This document shows, piece after piece, positions 44,996 to 54,124 of a DNA stretch of 64,000 nucleotides; within the stretch, counting starts at the first letter, position 1, and each line of letters starts with the position of its first letter. The position numbers were made by a program, and so were the translations under genes. Origin of the DNA: JBNAVJ01 sp049700455 (GTDB lineage: Bacteria; Bacteroidota; Ignavibacteria; Tepidaquicellales; Tepidaquicellaceae); the NCBI GenBank assembly GCA_049700455.1, contig JBNAVJ010000003.1, positions 1 through 64,000 on the forward strand. The letters are read 5' to 3'. Below the pieces are notes generated by a model. That model worked only from the letters and a program-made list of their open reading frames with translations, ran no database searches and was not told the DNA's origin.

Positions 44996-47095
44996 TTATT
45001 TCAAGAGTAGCATCTTCTTTGTCTTTACAAAATTGTTTGATGTAATACTGTAAAAATATATTCCACTGGACAATTCTGAGCCATCAAATTTTACTTTATA
45101 GCTTCCTGCATTGAGAAATTCATTTACAGGTGTATAAATAATTCTGCCAAGGATGTCATAGATAACGAGTGTTGTATAACTATTTTGTGGTATATCAAAC
45201 TCAATATACGTAACGGGATTAAAAGGATTAGGATAATTCTGGTATAGGTTATAACTTTCGGGTATTCTGGAAGAAATTTTATTAATACCGATTATGTCTG
45301 ATATGCTTATTTTCCAGACGGAGGCATAGCTGAGACCTGCATATAAATAGCCATTAGCTATGACCAATGAAGTAACAATTTTATTTACAGACAAACCATC
45401 AGATTTCATCCTCCAATGATACCCATTATCGCTTGAATGATAAACCCCGGCAGCAGAAGCTCCGAATATATGATTTTGATAAAATTCAAAATCTGAGAAT
45501 GAATCTGTAGTATTACCCAGCTGAATCCAGGTGTTTCCATAATTACTTGAATAGAATTTACCACTCCCGATAGAAAGATAAAGAGACTGTCCATTTGATT
45601 TAATACAATCAGGTGGAGATGAGGGGAGTCCATTAGAGACTGAAATCCATGAATCTCCTTTATTTGTTGAACGGTAGACACCGGCAGATGTGCCGCTTAC
45701 AAAAACCAGAGTATCAATTACAGCCAGATGTAGTATATGAGTTAATGGTAATCCATTATTTGCATTATGCCAGTTAACACCATTATTAGTGGAGCGACGT
45801 ATACCTTTATTGGATGTTCCCGCAAAGATATAGTTATCAAGCACAGCAATATCTTCACATTCATAAGCACTATCTGCAAGTCGCCAGGATTCCCCATAAT
45901 CGGAAGAAATGAAAATGCCTTCTATTCCAAACTTGTAATCTGATGTTCCTGCATAAACATAATTATCTCTGATAGCCAGAGCATTTATTATTGATGAAGA
46001 GAGCAGCCCTGAATTTTTTATTTGCCAGGACTGCCCCAGATTAGTTGTTACATAAACCCAGGTTCCAAAAGTGCCTGCATAGATTATGTTACTGGCTTGC
46101 TTCATACATCTTACATTTATGCCATTGATTCCAGAATTTGCCTCTTCCCAGAGTTCCCCCCAGTTTGTTGATTTGTAAATTCCGCGATATTCTGTACCAG
46201 CATAAACTGTTCCTGAACGAATCAGAATAGTTCTAACTTTAGTATCCTGTAGGCCAGTATTAACAACAGTCCAATTGACTCCAAGATTTGTTGTTCTGAA
46301 TATTCCAGACCATAAAGTTCCTGCAAACAGGTAAGGATCTGAAAAAGCAATTGAGAATACATCAGAAGGACCATAGATTGAAATCCAGTTTATGCCATTA
46401 TTTGTTGACATATAAACACCACGCATAAAACCTGCTCCAAAGATTCTATTACTATTATTTTCATCAACACATAAACGGCTAATACCAGAGAAACTCATAT
46501 TTGTGTTAAGTGTTCGTTCCCAGCTATTTCCGTAATCCGTTGATCGAAAAATTCCCCCGAAATTACCATCACCACAAGCTGCAATTAATGCATTCCCAGC
46601 ATTTTTAATATCAGATATTAAATAACTTGGTAGTCCATTATTTACTGTCATCCAGGAGGTCCCATAATCAGATGTTCGGTAGATTCCGTATGGTGGAACT
46701 GCTACAAATATAAAATTATCCTTTACTGCCAGACTTGCGATGTAAGGATGTGGTAAGGGCGTTCCAAATTCAGTCCAGCTATCTCCGAAATTTGATGACA
46801 TATATATGCGATTTGAACCACCTATAAGAATCTTATTTTCAAATACTGTAAAAGCTTCAAAGGTAGGTCCCCACCAGGGATAATATTGAATCCCCACATT
46901 CTTTTCTTGCCAGTTCGTTCCCATATTGGAACTCCTAAATATTCCTGCACCGTATACTGATGAGAAAATATAGTTACTATTGCTATACAGGTTAAGAATC
47001 CCACCCCCCTGTGGACCATTAGTTGGGGTCCATTCTGCCTGTAAAATGTTTGAGGAAAGAGTGAGCAGTGCTAAAATTAAAATTTTTGCTTTCAT
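44996..47095 (-). CDS. Secreted multi-blade beta-propeller protein with T9SS type A sorting domain
   Basis: The protein has 699 residues from the ATG at 47095, giving a clean signal peptide (MKAKILILALLTLSSNILQA). An ATG seven codons upstream is in frame. A dozen or more blades follow with motifs like YRTSDYGTSWMTV, FRSTDYGNSWERT, YKSTNWGELWEEA and RRSTNNGVNWHNA. The C-terminus is a type A T9SS domain (NLYQNYPNPFNPVTYIEFDI, YDILGRIIY, LSSGIYFYSI). It is a likely surface protein with a ligand-binding propeller; the target is unknown. It lies just downstream of the interrupted Cys-rich gene and may be read from the same promoter. Confidence 0.87.
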   Translation of the reverse strand: MKAKILILALLTLSSNILQAEWTPTNGPQGGGILNLYSNSNYIFSSVYGAGIFRSSNMGTNWQEKNVGIQYYPWWGPTFEAFTVFENKILIGGSNRIYMSSNFGDSWTEFGTPLPHPYIASLAVKDNFIFVAVPPYGIYRTSDYGTSWMTVNNGLPSYLISDIKNAGNALIAACGDGNFGGIFRSTDYGNSWERTLNTNMSFSGISRLCVDENNSNRIFGAGFMRGVYMSTNNGINWISIYGPSDVFSIAFSDPYLFAGTLWSGIFRTTNLGVNWTVVNTGLQDTKVRTILIRSGTVYAGTEYRGIYKSTNWGELWEEANSGINGINVRCMKQASNIIYAGTFGTWVYVTTNLGQSWQIKNSGLLSSSIINALAIRDNYVYAGTSDYKFGIEGIFISSDYGESWRLADSAYECEDIAVLDNYIFAGTSNKGIRRSTNNGVNWHNANNGLPLTHILHLAVIDTLVFVSGTSAGVYRSTNKGDSWISVSNGLPSSPPDCIKSNGQSLYLSIGSGKFYSSNYGNTWIQLGNTTDSFSDFEFYQNHIFGASAAGVYHSSDNGYHWRMKSDGLSVNKIVTSLVIANGYLYAGLSYASVWKISISDIIGINKISSRIPESYNLYQNYPNPFNPVTYIEFDIPQNSYTTLVIYDILGRIIYTPVNEFLNAGSYKVKFDGSELSSGIYFYSITSNNFVKTKKMLLLK

Positions 47096-47121
47096 TTCTG
47101 CAAAATTTAAATTCATAAAGA

Positions 47122-47652
47122 TTACTGTTCACCAATAGATCTATAAGCATACATTTGCGAAGGAATTTCCATTGAAGGAGTAACACTATCTGGATACAGA
47201 GTTACATCTAAATATCCTCCCCAGTGTTTTGAAATACTATCGTCTAACTCGACATAAATTTGGTATTGCCCAGTTGGGAAAATATTCCCAAAAGCGTGTG
47301 GATTGCCGGGCCAGGAAATGTCATAGCTACAAGAACACCTTTCATTCACACAATCATAGCCAATAAGTGTTACTTTTCCTGTGGCTTTATCATAAATTGG
47401 ATCTGGTGTGTCACCTGTTAAATAAATGCAATAATGATAGCACCTGCGACAATCACACATATGACAGGGTCCAGCATTACAGTTTGCTGAATCTATCACA
47501 CAGTAATTAGATTCCATATTGAAAGGGTACCGATGTTTATCTTATGTGGTGGTTAGAAAATCTCTATTATCACACACTAAAATAATTGCGCTCACAATGA
47601 AAAGAAAGATAAGTAAAGAGGTAACTCCTATAATATTATTATTTCTTTCCAC
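47122..47652 (-). pseudogene. Secreted Cys-rich protein gene interrupted by an in-frame TAA
   Basis: From GTG 47652, behind AAAGGAG with 5-nt spacing and a strong promoter, the frame encodes 36 residues with a hydrophobic segment (GVTSLLIFLFIVSAIILVC). A TAA stop (47544-47542) follows. The same frame then continues for 140 codons: DKHRYPFN, then MESNYCVIDSANC and a Cys-dense stretch (CHMCDCRRCYHYC), ten Cys in all. The downstream ATG at 47517 has no ribosome binding site or signal. The simplest view is one secreted protein of 175 sense codons broken by a nonsense codon. Alternatives are stop-codon readthrough, a sequencing error, or two separate ORFs. The family is unknown. It lies just upstream of the T9SS propeller gene. 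Confidence 0.6.
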
Positions 47653-47675
47653 ATTTACTCCTTTTGTCGTGTTAA

Positions 47676-47704
47676 AATATAAACGCTGTTTTTTATTTTG
47701 TCAA
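47676..47704 (-). promoter_or_regulatory. Near-consensus promoter of the interrupted Cys-rich gene
   Basis: On the minus strand a perfect TTGACA (47704-47699), exactly 17 bp and TATATT (47681-47676, 5 of 6) are followed about 12 bp later by AAAGGAG (47664-47658) and GTG at 47652. It is one of the best promoter matches in the window. Confidence 0.75.
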
Positions 47705-47946
47705 GTCTTTTTTTGAAGGATTTTCTCATACGCAGAAAGATATCAAAGAGGCTTATCATTAATTTACATAAGTTTTATTAATTATAAGTTATCTAATTAA
47801 GAAGTTAAGAAGTTAAGTCTATCATAAAAATTTTTAAGAAATCTCCATAGGTTTCTATGAACTGACATTTTTCTTTGTTTTTAGATTGGATAATATGGAA
47901 CTTTTTGAAACGGTACTTATTTCCTATTCAGGGGAAATGGTAAAAA

Positions 47947-47990
47947 AATAAAGGGCACCTTCAAGTTTTTGAAGATGCCCTTAGAAAAAT
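47947..47990 (-). terminator. Terminator of the subtilase gene
   Basis: A 14-bp stem with one C/A mismatch (AAGGGCACCTTCAA / TTGAAGATGCCCTT) and a GTTT loop is followed on the minus strand by a T-rich run (47951-47942). It lies 17 bp past the stop of the gene at 48007. Confidence 0.8.
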
Positions 47991-48006
47991 AGAGAAAGAA
48001 AGAAAT

Positions 48007-50901
48007 TTATTTAATTAACATCATTCTCTTAACCTGAGAAAACTTAGTAGTGGTCATACGATAGAAATATACTCCGCTTGCCATTGCTGAGGCATCAAAA
48101 GTGTATTGGTAGTAACCGGCTGTCAGGTTTTCATTAACCAGTGTAGCAATTTCTTTTCCGAGTATATCATAGATTTTGATAGTTACGAAATCGTTTTCTG
48201 GAATGGCAAATTTTATATTTGTTATGGGGTTAAATGGGTTCGGATAGTTTTGGTTCAATTCATATACCTTTGGTACCATACTTGATATCTGATTAACCCC
48301 AACGCTTGTGTATTTATTTCTTGCAATGTTAGTTTTATTAATCAGGTCAGCCCTATCATTGCCTTTGAGAATAGCAAAGCCCACAGTAATAGACTGATTT
48401 GCTGGTACATTGAAAGGGCCAACTGCAAGTGTGAAAGCATTTCCACCTGGACCAAGCGAATCATTAAATATTCCACTGCTCAGAGATTCCCATTTTTCCT
48501 GTGTTGTAAAACCATTAAGAACCTCCGATGATGTCAGTGCTTTGAAGTTTACATTCTGGTTTGTTGTCATCAGGGCTACCCCAAGAAATGGATATGGTGT
48601 ACTGGTGTTATAAGTGTAACCCACTTTATTTGTAGCATCATATCTTGTTATATTACCACTATTAAAAACTTGATTTGGTGAAAAGAATGTGAATATACCA
48701 ACATACATATTGCTTATAGCAGTTGAATTTGTGTTTTTGATGTTGTATTTCAACAAAATGTAATCTGAGTCATTGGCGCCAGTAAATGCATAACTATCAA
48801 GATTAACTTCAACGCCAATTTTATTTGCACCAGCTCCATCATCGTTAAATTTTGTGTTTCCATCCTGTGCAGATATAGTACCGGGGGTTGTAAGAGTATA
48901 CGACTTTAACCCTACAAAATCAGTGTCTGATTGATTTGCTGGAGCGATTCCTCTTCTGCTAACGTCGGATACTTGAGTATTGCTAACTCCTATCATCAAA
49001 CCTGATTCATAAATGTTGTTCAGTGTTCCATTATATAATAGGAGTCCGTTGCCATAGGCTTGGGCTTTTTTACCAATAGCCCCATCTCGTGTCATTGAAA
49101 GTTTCAGGTTGTTAACATTATGTGTTGCAAAGCCCTGTCTGAATGTTATAGTGAAGGTATTTGCATTGTTATCTGTATAACAGGTGGCACTATTAACAAC
49201 TTTGAAGGTTATAGATTTATCAAACGGACAGGTACTTTTAGCTTTAACACGGAAAGTGTTTGTAAGACTTGTGGAGAAGTTGTTAAATGCTGGAACGTTT
49301 CCTACATAAACGCTGTCCTGTACAATTTCAACATCCGGGTCCGTTGTAGAAAGTCTCAGAGAAACGTTTGTGCCTGCAATGTGTGCATTCTTAAAGGTAA
49401 TTGCAATAGGAATTATCTCATTCACATCATAAACTTTATCGTTATTGCCATAGAGTGAATCATTGTGAGTTGTTGAGACTATTCGTAACACCGGTACATC
49501 GGACAAAGACTTGAAAGCATTTACTCTTCCGGTGCCAAGTAATCCTACATAAGATGGATTCAGATTATAAATACTATCTACTCCAAGTTTGAGTCTATCA
49601 ACTACTTGTTGAGGTCCCCATGCAGGATACTTAGACCTGATTAATGCCACTGTTCCTGAAGTAATAGGAGCAGACATTGAAGTTCCGTCCCAGCTTGCAT
49701 AGGAATTGTTGTAAACAGTACTTAAAATATTCTGCCCTGGAGCACATACGTCAACAGTACTATGATAGTTTGAAAAAATTGTTTTCACATCACTTTCATT
49801 TGTAGCTGCAACGGAAACTACATTATCATATGATGCTGGATATCTTGCCCAGTTTTGTCCTATGCCATTAGCATCTCCATTACCAGCAGAAGCGCATATT
49901 ACTGTTCCATTAGCCCAGGCATTATTAACGATAGTTTGAGTGTAAGCACTATAATAGGAACTTCCGTAGCTACAATTGATAACCTTTGCCCCATTTTGAT
50001 AGCAGTACACGATACCATTATCAGTATAATAGAGTGATGATTCAGGATTGACGTCATCAGTATGTTTAGTAAACATCAGTTTTACTTTAAAGCCTATGCC
50101 GGCACCATGAATACCATTATCAGTAACCTGTGAAGCACAGCCCCCCACGTGTGAACCGTGAGGATTTCCATTTGGCATTATACTCGGGTCATTATCTCCA
50201 TAGTAGAAATCCCAACCTCTCCAATCGTCAATATAACCGTTTCCATCATCATCTATCCCATTGATGGGTTCGTTCCATTTAATCCTCATATTAGCAGCCA
50301 GGTCAGGATGGTCAAAGTCTGTTCCTGTATCAACAATACCAATTATGACATTTGTATCACCACGGTTGATATCCCATGCCTGCCATGCGTTAATCTTATT
50401 AATATGCCATTGAGAAAGCACCATAGGATCGTTTGGAATGTAATCCGCATCGTAAACAAAGCTTGGCTCAACCCAATCAATCAAGTTTGAAAATTTGTTT
50501 TTGATAATCTCTGAAAGGTCAAATGGATCAATTGCCTTATTGTAGCTTATGGTAAATATCTTTGCAATTTCCTCATCACCTATTTTTCTTTTTGCAACGT
50601 TAGAATTTAGCGGATGTCTTTGCCATACCTTTGTTATCTGATATTCAGAAAAAAATGCATCCAGTTCAGGTATCCCAAAAGAATATGTAGAAAAATTGTT
50701 TAGCTGCTCTTTGAACTTAATATTTACTTTACCAACTTCATACTTTTTCTCAAAGCCTCGATAAATGACCTTTCCGTTTTCTATTATTCTATACTCTCCT
50801 AAATCTTTAAAACTCATAAACGGAAAGGTCAAAAAAGAAATTGTTATAACCAATATGAGATATCTCATATTGATTTTCTTGAAAATGGTTTTTGTTTTCA
50901 T
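48007..50901 (-). CDS. Secreted subtilisin-like serine protease (S8) with T9SS type A sorting domain
   Basis: The 964-residue protein has a signal peptide (an alternative start, ATG at residue 12, gives a shorter one) and a propeptide-like region to about residue 150. The S8 catalytic domain has Asp191 (GIVDTGTDFDHPD), His251 (NPHGSHVGG), oxyanion Asn341 (SAGNGD) and Ser408 (DGTSMSAP). Beta-rich domains (about 465-880) precede the type A T9SS domain (ELNQNYPNPFNPITNIKFAI, YDILGKEIATL, MASGVYFYRM). It is an extracellular or surface endopeptidase. The promoter is so close that the mRNA may be leaderless if residue 1 is the start. A terminator follows. Confidence 0.95.
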   Translation of the reverse strand: MKTKTIFKKINMRYLILVITISFLTFPFMSFKDLGEYRIIENGKVIYRGFEKKYEVGKVNIKFKEQLNNFSTYSFGIPELDAFFSEYQITKVWQRHPLNSNVAKRKIGDEEIAKIFTISYNKAIDPFDLSEIIKNKFSNLIDWVEPSFVYDADYIPNDPMVLSQWHINKINAWQAWDINRGDTNVIIGIVDTGTDFDHPDLAANMRIKWNEPINGIDDDGNGYIDDWRGWDFYYGDNDPSIMPNGNPHGSHVGGCASQVTDNGIHGAGIGFKVKLMFTKHTDDVNPESSLYYTDNGIVYCYQNGAKVINCSYGSSYYSAYTQTIVNNAWANGTVICASAGNGDANGIGQNWARYPASYDNVVSVAATNESDVKTIFSNYHSTVDVCAPGQNILSTVYNNSYASWDGTSMSAPITSGTVALIRSKYPAWGPQQVVDRLKLGVDSIYNLNPSYVGLLGTGRVNAFKSLSDVPVLRIVSTTHNDSLYGNNDKVYDVNEIIPIAITFKNAHIAGTNVSLRLSTTDPDVEIVQDSVYVGNVPAFNNFSTSLTNTFRVKAKSTCPFDKSITFKVVNSATCYTDNNANTFTITFRQGFATHNVNNLKLSMTRDGAIGKKAQAYGNGLLLYNGTLNNIYESGLMIGVSNTQVSDVSRRGIAPANQSDTDFVGLKSYTLTTPGTISAQDGNTKFNDDGAGANKIGVEVNLDSYAFTGANDSDYILLKYNIKNTNSTAISNMYVGIFTFFSPNQVFNSGNITRYDATNKVGYTYNTSTPYPFLGVALMTTNQNVNFKALTSSEVLNGFTTQEKWESLSSGIFNDSLGPGGNAFTLAVGPFNVPANQSITVGFAILKGNDRADLINKTNIARNKYTSVGVNQISSMVPKVYELNQNYPNPFNPITNIKFAIPENDFVTIKIYDILGKEIATLVNENLTAGYYQYTFDASAMASGVYFYRMTTTKFSQVKRMMLIK

Positions 50902-50907
50902 ATTGCT

Positions 50908-50936
50908 ATTATATTAAGTTTATAAAAATTTCTCAA
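50908..50936 (-). promoter_or_regulatory. Strong predicted promoter of the subtilase gene
   Basis: On the minus strand TTGAGA (50936-50931), exactly 17 bp and a perfect TATAAT (50913-50908) lie only 6 nt from the ATG at 50901. Transcription should begin at or within 2 nt of that ATG. Confidence 0.7.
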
Positions 50937-51125
50937 GTGTAGTAAAAAAGCTCCTTCGCTGGAGTAATTTACCCATAATGCAGCACTATAAATTTAAATA
51001 ATATAATTTAAAATTAAAATATAATCAAACAACTTTCAAAGAAATAGAAGAGGTAAGTGTAGTAATTATAATATTGTGCTTTGCAGGTTGACCAAACCCC
51101 AACAGGTGTAAATTTTACTGTTAAA

Positions 51126-51707
51126 TTAGCGGTTCAGATTTCTACTGCCAGGTTTTGTAACGGGAATTTTTGAAAGCCATTCTGGTATGTTATCTGGGGG
51201 GTATTTTTCAACTTCTACTTTTGCAAGCGATAGCTGTTCTACTCCGAAATTAACTTTTCCACCAGACCTATCAATAATGAAACCAACACCAACAATTCTT
51301 GCTTTTTTTTGTTTTACAATTTCAATTATTTCAAAGACACTACTACCTGTTGTTACTACATCCTCACATATAAGAACATTTTCATTTTTGTAAATTTCAA
51401 ATCCTCTTCTAAGTGTCATTTTGTTATTTTCTCGTTCAGCAAAAATTGTTCTTGCCTTTAGAAGTCTTCCTATTTCCGTAGCTAATACAATTCCGCCTAC
51501 GGCTGGTGATATCACAACATTAATATCAAAATTTTTAAAATGTTTTACAATCTCTTTTGCAAAGAGGGTATTATAGACAGGGTACTGTAAAACTTTTGCA
51601 CATTGAAAATAATGGGGACTGTGATATCCGCTTGTCAGTACGAAATGTCCTTCAAGTAGTGCTCCAGTTTTGTGAAATATCTCAAGCACTTTTTCTGGTG
51701 AAATCAT
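51126..51707 (-). CDS. pyrE: Orotate phosphoribosyltransferase
   Basis: The 193-residue protein has the PRPP-binding motif VLICEDVVTTGSS near residue 112 and the N-terminal GHFVLTSGYHSPHYFQCAK segment of orotate phosphoribosyltransferases. It makes orotidine 5'-phosphate from orotate and PRPP in pyrimidine synthesis. The start overlaps the murI stop by 4 bp, so the two are translationally coupled. Confidence 0.94.
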   Translation of the reverse strand: MISPEKVLEIFHKTGALLEGHFVLTSGYHSPHYFQCAKVLQYPVYNTLFAKEIVKHFKNFDINVVISPAVGGIVLATEIGRLLKARTIFAERENNKMTLRRGFEIYKNENVLICEDVVTTGSSVFEIIEIVKQKKARIVGVGFIIDRSGGKVNFGVEQLSLAKVEVEKYPPDNIPEWLSKIPVTKPGSRNLNR

Positions 51708-52528
51708 AAATACTTAGAAAGTTTAATTTTCTGAACATTGGAGATTTTTCTGCCAAGAAAACGTTCACTAATTTCCTTAAAATTATTTGGGAAATCAGTT
51801 ACATAAAATTTATGCCAGCCTTTTTTCTTTCTATTACTCAAAAGCCCTTTGGATTCAAGAATTTTCTTTACTTCCTTTGCAGTTTCTTCTCCTGAATCAA
51901 CAAGTTGAACTCTTTTCCCCATTACTTTTTGAATTGTGTTTTTGAGGATAGGATAATGTGTGCATCCGAGAATCAATGTGTCAATATTTTTGTCATTAAA
52001 ATATGATAGATATTCTTTTGCTGTTAGGTATGCAATTTTGTTATCTGTCCAGCCATCTTCAGCAAGTTGAACAAATAGACTACAGGATTGTGAGTAGACG
52101 TTTAATGAGTTATCTATTTTTTTGATTTCTTTAATATACGACTTGCTCTTGATGGTACCCATTGTTCCAATAACACCGATATTTTTATTTTTTGTCATTT
52201 GAACAGCTCCTCTTGCTCCAGGCTCCAAAACCCCTACAACAGGAACCTTTGAAATTTTCTTCAAGAATGGTACAGCAACAGATGAGGCAGTATTACATGC
52301 CACTACAACCATTTTTACACGTTTTGATAGTAAAAACTTAAGTGATTCAACAGAATAAACAATCACAGTCTCCTTTGATTTAGTACCATACGGCAGGCGA
52401 GCAGTGTCACCAAGATAGATAATGTTTTCATTTGGTAATAACTCAAATAGTGCCCGTGCTACTGTGAGTCCCCCTATCCCCGAATCAAAAACCCCAATTG
52501 GTCTTGAACTTAAATGCTTTTGTTTCAA
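51704..52528 (-). CDS. murI: Glutamate racemase
   Basis: The 274-residue protein has the racemase motifs IGVFDSGIGGLTV (Asp15, Ser16), VVACNTASS with Cys78 and LILGCTHYP with Cys189 and His191; the two cysteines are the catalytic bases. It makes D-glutamate for peptidoglycan in the cytoplasm. It is followed by pyrE with a 4-bp overlap. Confidence 0.95.
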   Translation of the reverse strand: MKQKHLSSRPIGVFDSGIGGLTVARALFELLPNENIIYLGDTARLPYGTKSKETVIVYSVESLKFLLSKRVKMVVVACNTASSVAVPFLKKISKVPVVGVLEPGARGAVQMTKNKNIGVIGTMGTIKSKSYIKEIKKIDNSLNVYSQSCSLFVQLAEDGWTDNKIAYLTAKEYLSYFNDKNIDTLILGCTHYPILKNTIQKVMGKRVQLVDSGEETAKEVKKILESKGLLSNRKKKGWHKFYVTDFPNNFKEISERFLGRKISNVQKIKLSKYL

Positions 52529-52828
52529 CTTTTTCTACGAATTTAATTATAATTGCTTATTAATTAAATATAAATTTATATCACAAACATTATGATTAAT
52601 TCCTTCTCCTGAATGCCGAGTAGAAAATTGCATTTATAAAAATAATCTGATTTTTTACTTCTCTTATTTTCTGAAGCCTTTAAACTCGAGAATACATCGA
52701 GATGATTAGAGAGCAGGACGTTACAATATTCAAATGAATTTGTTTTTATTGTCTAATTTTTAAGTAACTGAAAAAAGCAAGTGTATATAATAATAAAAGG
52801 AGGGTAATAGTTTTGATTTTTGCAGAAT
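52529..52828. other. Intergenic region between murI and a terminator
   Basis: This 300-bp AT-rich stretch must contain the murI promoter. No confident -35/-10 pair, ORF or RNA gene was found. Confidence 0.4.
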
Positions 52829-52870
52829 AAAAAAAACAGTAGTAAAGGCAGGTATTTGCCTGCCTTTACT
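52829..52870 (-). terminator. Terminator of the T9SS propeller gene at 52922
   Basis: A perfect 12-bp stem, AGTAAAGGCAGG / CCTGCCTTTACT, with a 6-nt loop (52841-52870) is followed on the minus strand by ACTG and a long T run (52837-52830). Confidence 0.88.
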
Positions 52871-52921
52871 ATAACTATATTAGCTAAGTTTTTTAATACT
52901 AATAATAGATTTCTGTCTTTT

Positions 52922-54124
52922 TTATTTTAGCAGAATCATCTTTTTTGTCTCTACATAATTATCGGCTTGCAGCTTATAGTAATACACGCCGCCCGGATAA
53001 TTAGATGCATCCCAGATTACTTCGTAGGTTGCTGCGTTTAATTGTTCATTAACTAATCTTTCTACCTCTCTTCCGAGAATATCATAGATTATAAGATTTG
53101 CAAAGACGTTCTTTGGTAAAGAAAACTCTATCTTTGTGGTCGGATTAAACGGATTGGGATAATTCTGTTTCAGGCTAAATTGTGTTGGTATCACAGATGA
53201 AATTACTTTTACTGAAAGCATCTGTGTCAATAATCGCCTATAAATTGCTGAAGCATCATTCCCAGCAAAAACCAAGGGATCTGCGCCCGGAATGAAAGCA
53301 AGACATAAAATCCCCATAGTTGGTAAACCTGTACTTACGTTTGTCCAGGTAGTACCACTGTTAGTAGTAAGAAACACATTGCCGAGATTATTTCCAGCCA
53401 ATAAATACGTCCCTGAGATATCAAGCAAAGCAGAAAATGTGCTACCCGTCAAGCCTGCAGGTGTCCAGCTTATACCATTGTTAGTGGTGCGAAATACTCC
53501 ATTTTGAGTTCCAGCAAACAGATTTGTCCCAGAGAAAGCAAGTGTGTTGACCATAAGATTTGTTAACCCTGTATTAACTGCAGCCCAGTTTGCACCATTA
53601 TTTGTTGAGTAGAATACACCATTAGAAGTTCCAGCAAACAGATTTATTCCTGAGACGGCAAAGGAGTTTACGTGAGTACCCGTTAGACCTGCAGGAGTCC
53701 AGGTTGTACCATTGTTAGTGGTGCGAAATACACCGTTCAGAGTCCCAGCAAAGAGATTTGTTCCTGAAAAAACAAGTGCATTAACAAATAAGTTTGTTAA
53801 GCCATTATTAACAGGAGACCAACTTGCACCACTGTTGGTAGTAAGATAAACGCCATGCCCATATGTCCCAGCAAAAATAGCAGATCCAGAGATTGCCAGA
53901 GAGTTTATACCGTTACCTTGCAAACCTATGGGTATCCAGTTTGTACCATAATTATTGGTAACAAACACTCCATTTTGACAGCCTGCGAAGAGATTAGTGC
54001 CGGAGACAGCAAAACAAACAACTGCTCCATTACCCGATGTAAACCCCGTCTGAAACCATTGGGCTTTAGAAATACCAGCAAATAAAAGATAAAAGATAAA
54101 CAAAAAAGAAATTAACTTTTTCAT
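52922..54124 (-). CDS. Secreted repeat beta-propeller protein with T9SS type A sorting domain
   Basis: The protein has 400 residues from the ATG at 54124 (MKKLISFLFIFYLLFAGISKA, signal peptide). An ATG two codons upstream sits too close to the AAAGGA site. About seven blades of 38-40 residues follow, most with the motif LFAGTxNGVFxTTNNGxxW. Two consecutive two-blade units of 78 residues are very similar, pointing to recent internal duplication. The end is a type A T9SS domain (FSLKQNYPNPFNPTTKIEFS, YDILGREVERL, YPGGVYYYKL). A terminator follows at once. The ligand is unknown. Confidence 0.88.
   Translation of the reverse strand: MKKLISFLFIFYLLFAGISKAQWFQTGFTSGNGAVVCFAVSGTNLFAGCQNGVFVTNNYGTNWIPIGLQGNGINSLAISGSAIFAGTYGHGVYLTTNSGASWSPVNNGLTNLFVNALVFSGTNLFAGTLNGVFRTTNNGTTWTPAGLTGTHVNSFAVSGINLFAGTSNGVFYSTNNGANWAAVNTGLTNLMVNTLAFSGTNLFAGTQNGVFRTTNNGISWTPAGLTGSTFSALLDISGTYLLAGNNLGNVFLTTNSGTTWTNVSTGLPTMGILCLAFIPGADPLVFAGNDASAIYRRLLTQMLSVKVISSVIPTQFSLKQNYPNPFNPTTKIEFSLPKNVFANLIIYDILGREVERLVNEQLNAATYEVIWDASNYPGGVYYYKLQADNYVETKKMILLK

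Noticed and set aside
47519..47716. Plus-strand 65-codon ORF opposite the interrupted Cys-rich gene
   Set aside because: It is antisense to a well-supported promoter, ribosome binding site and leader, and has no signal or family of its own.
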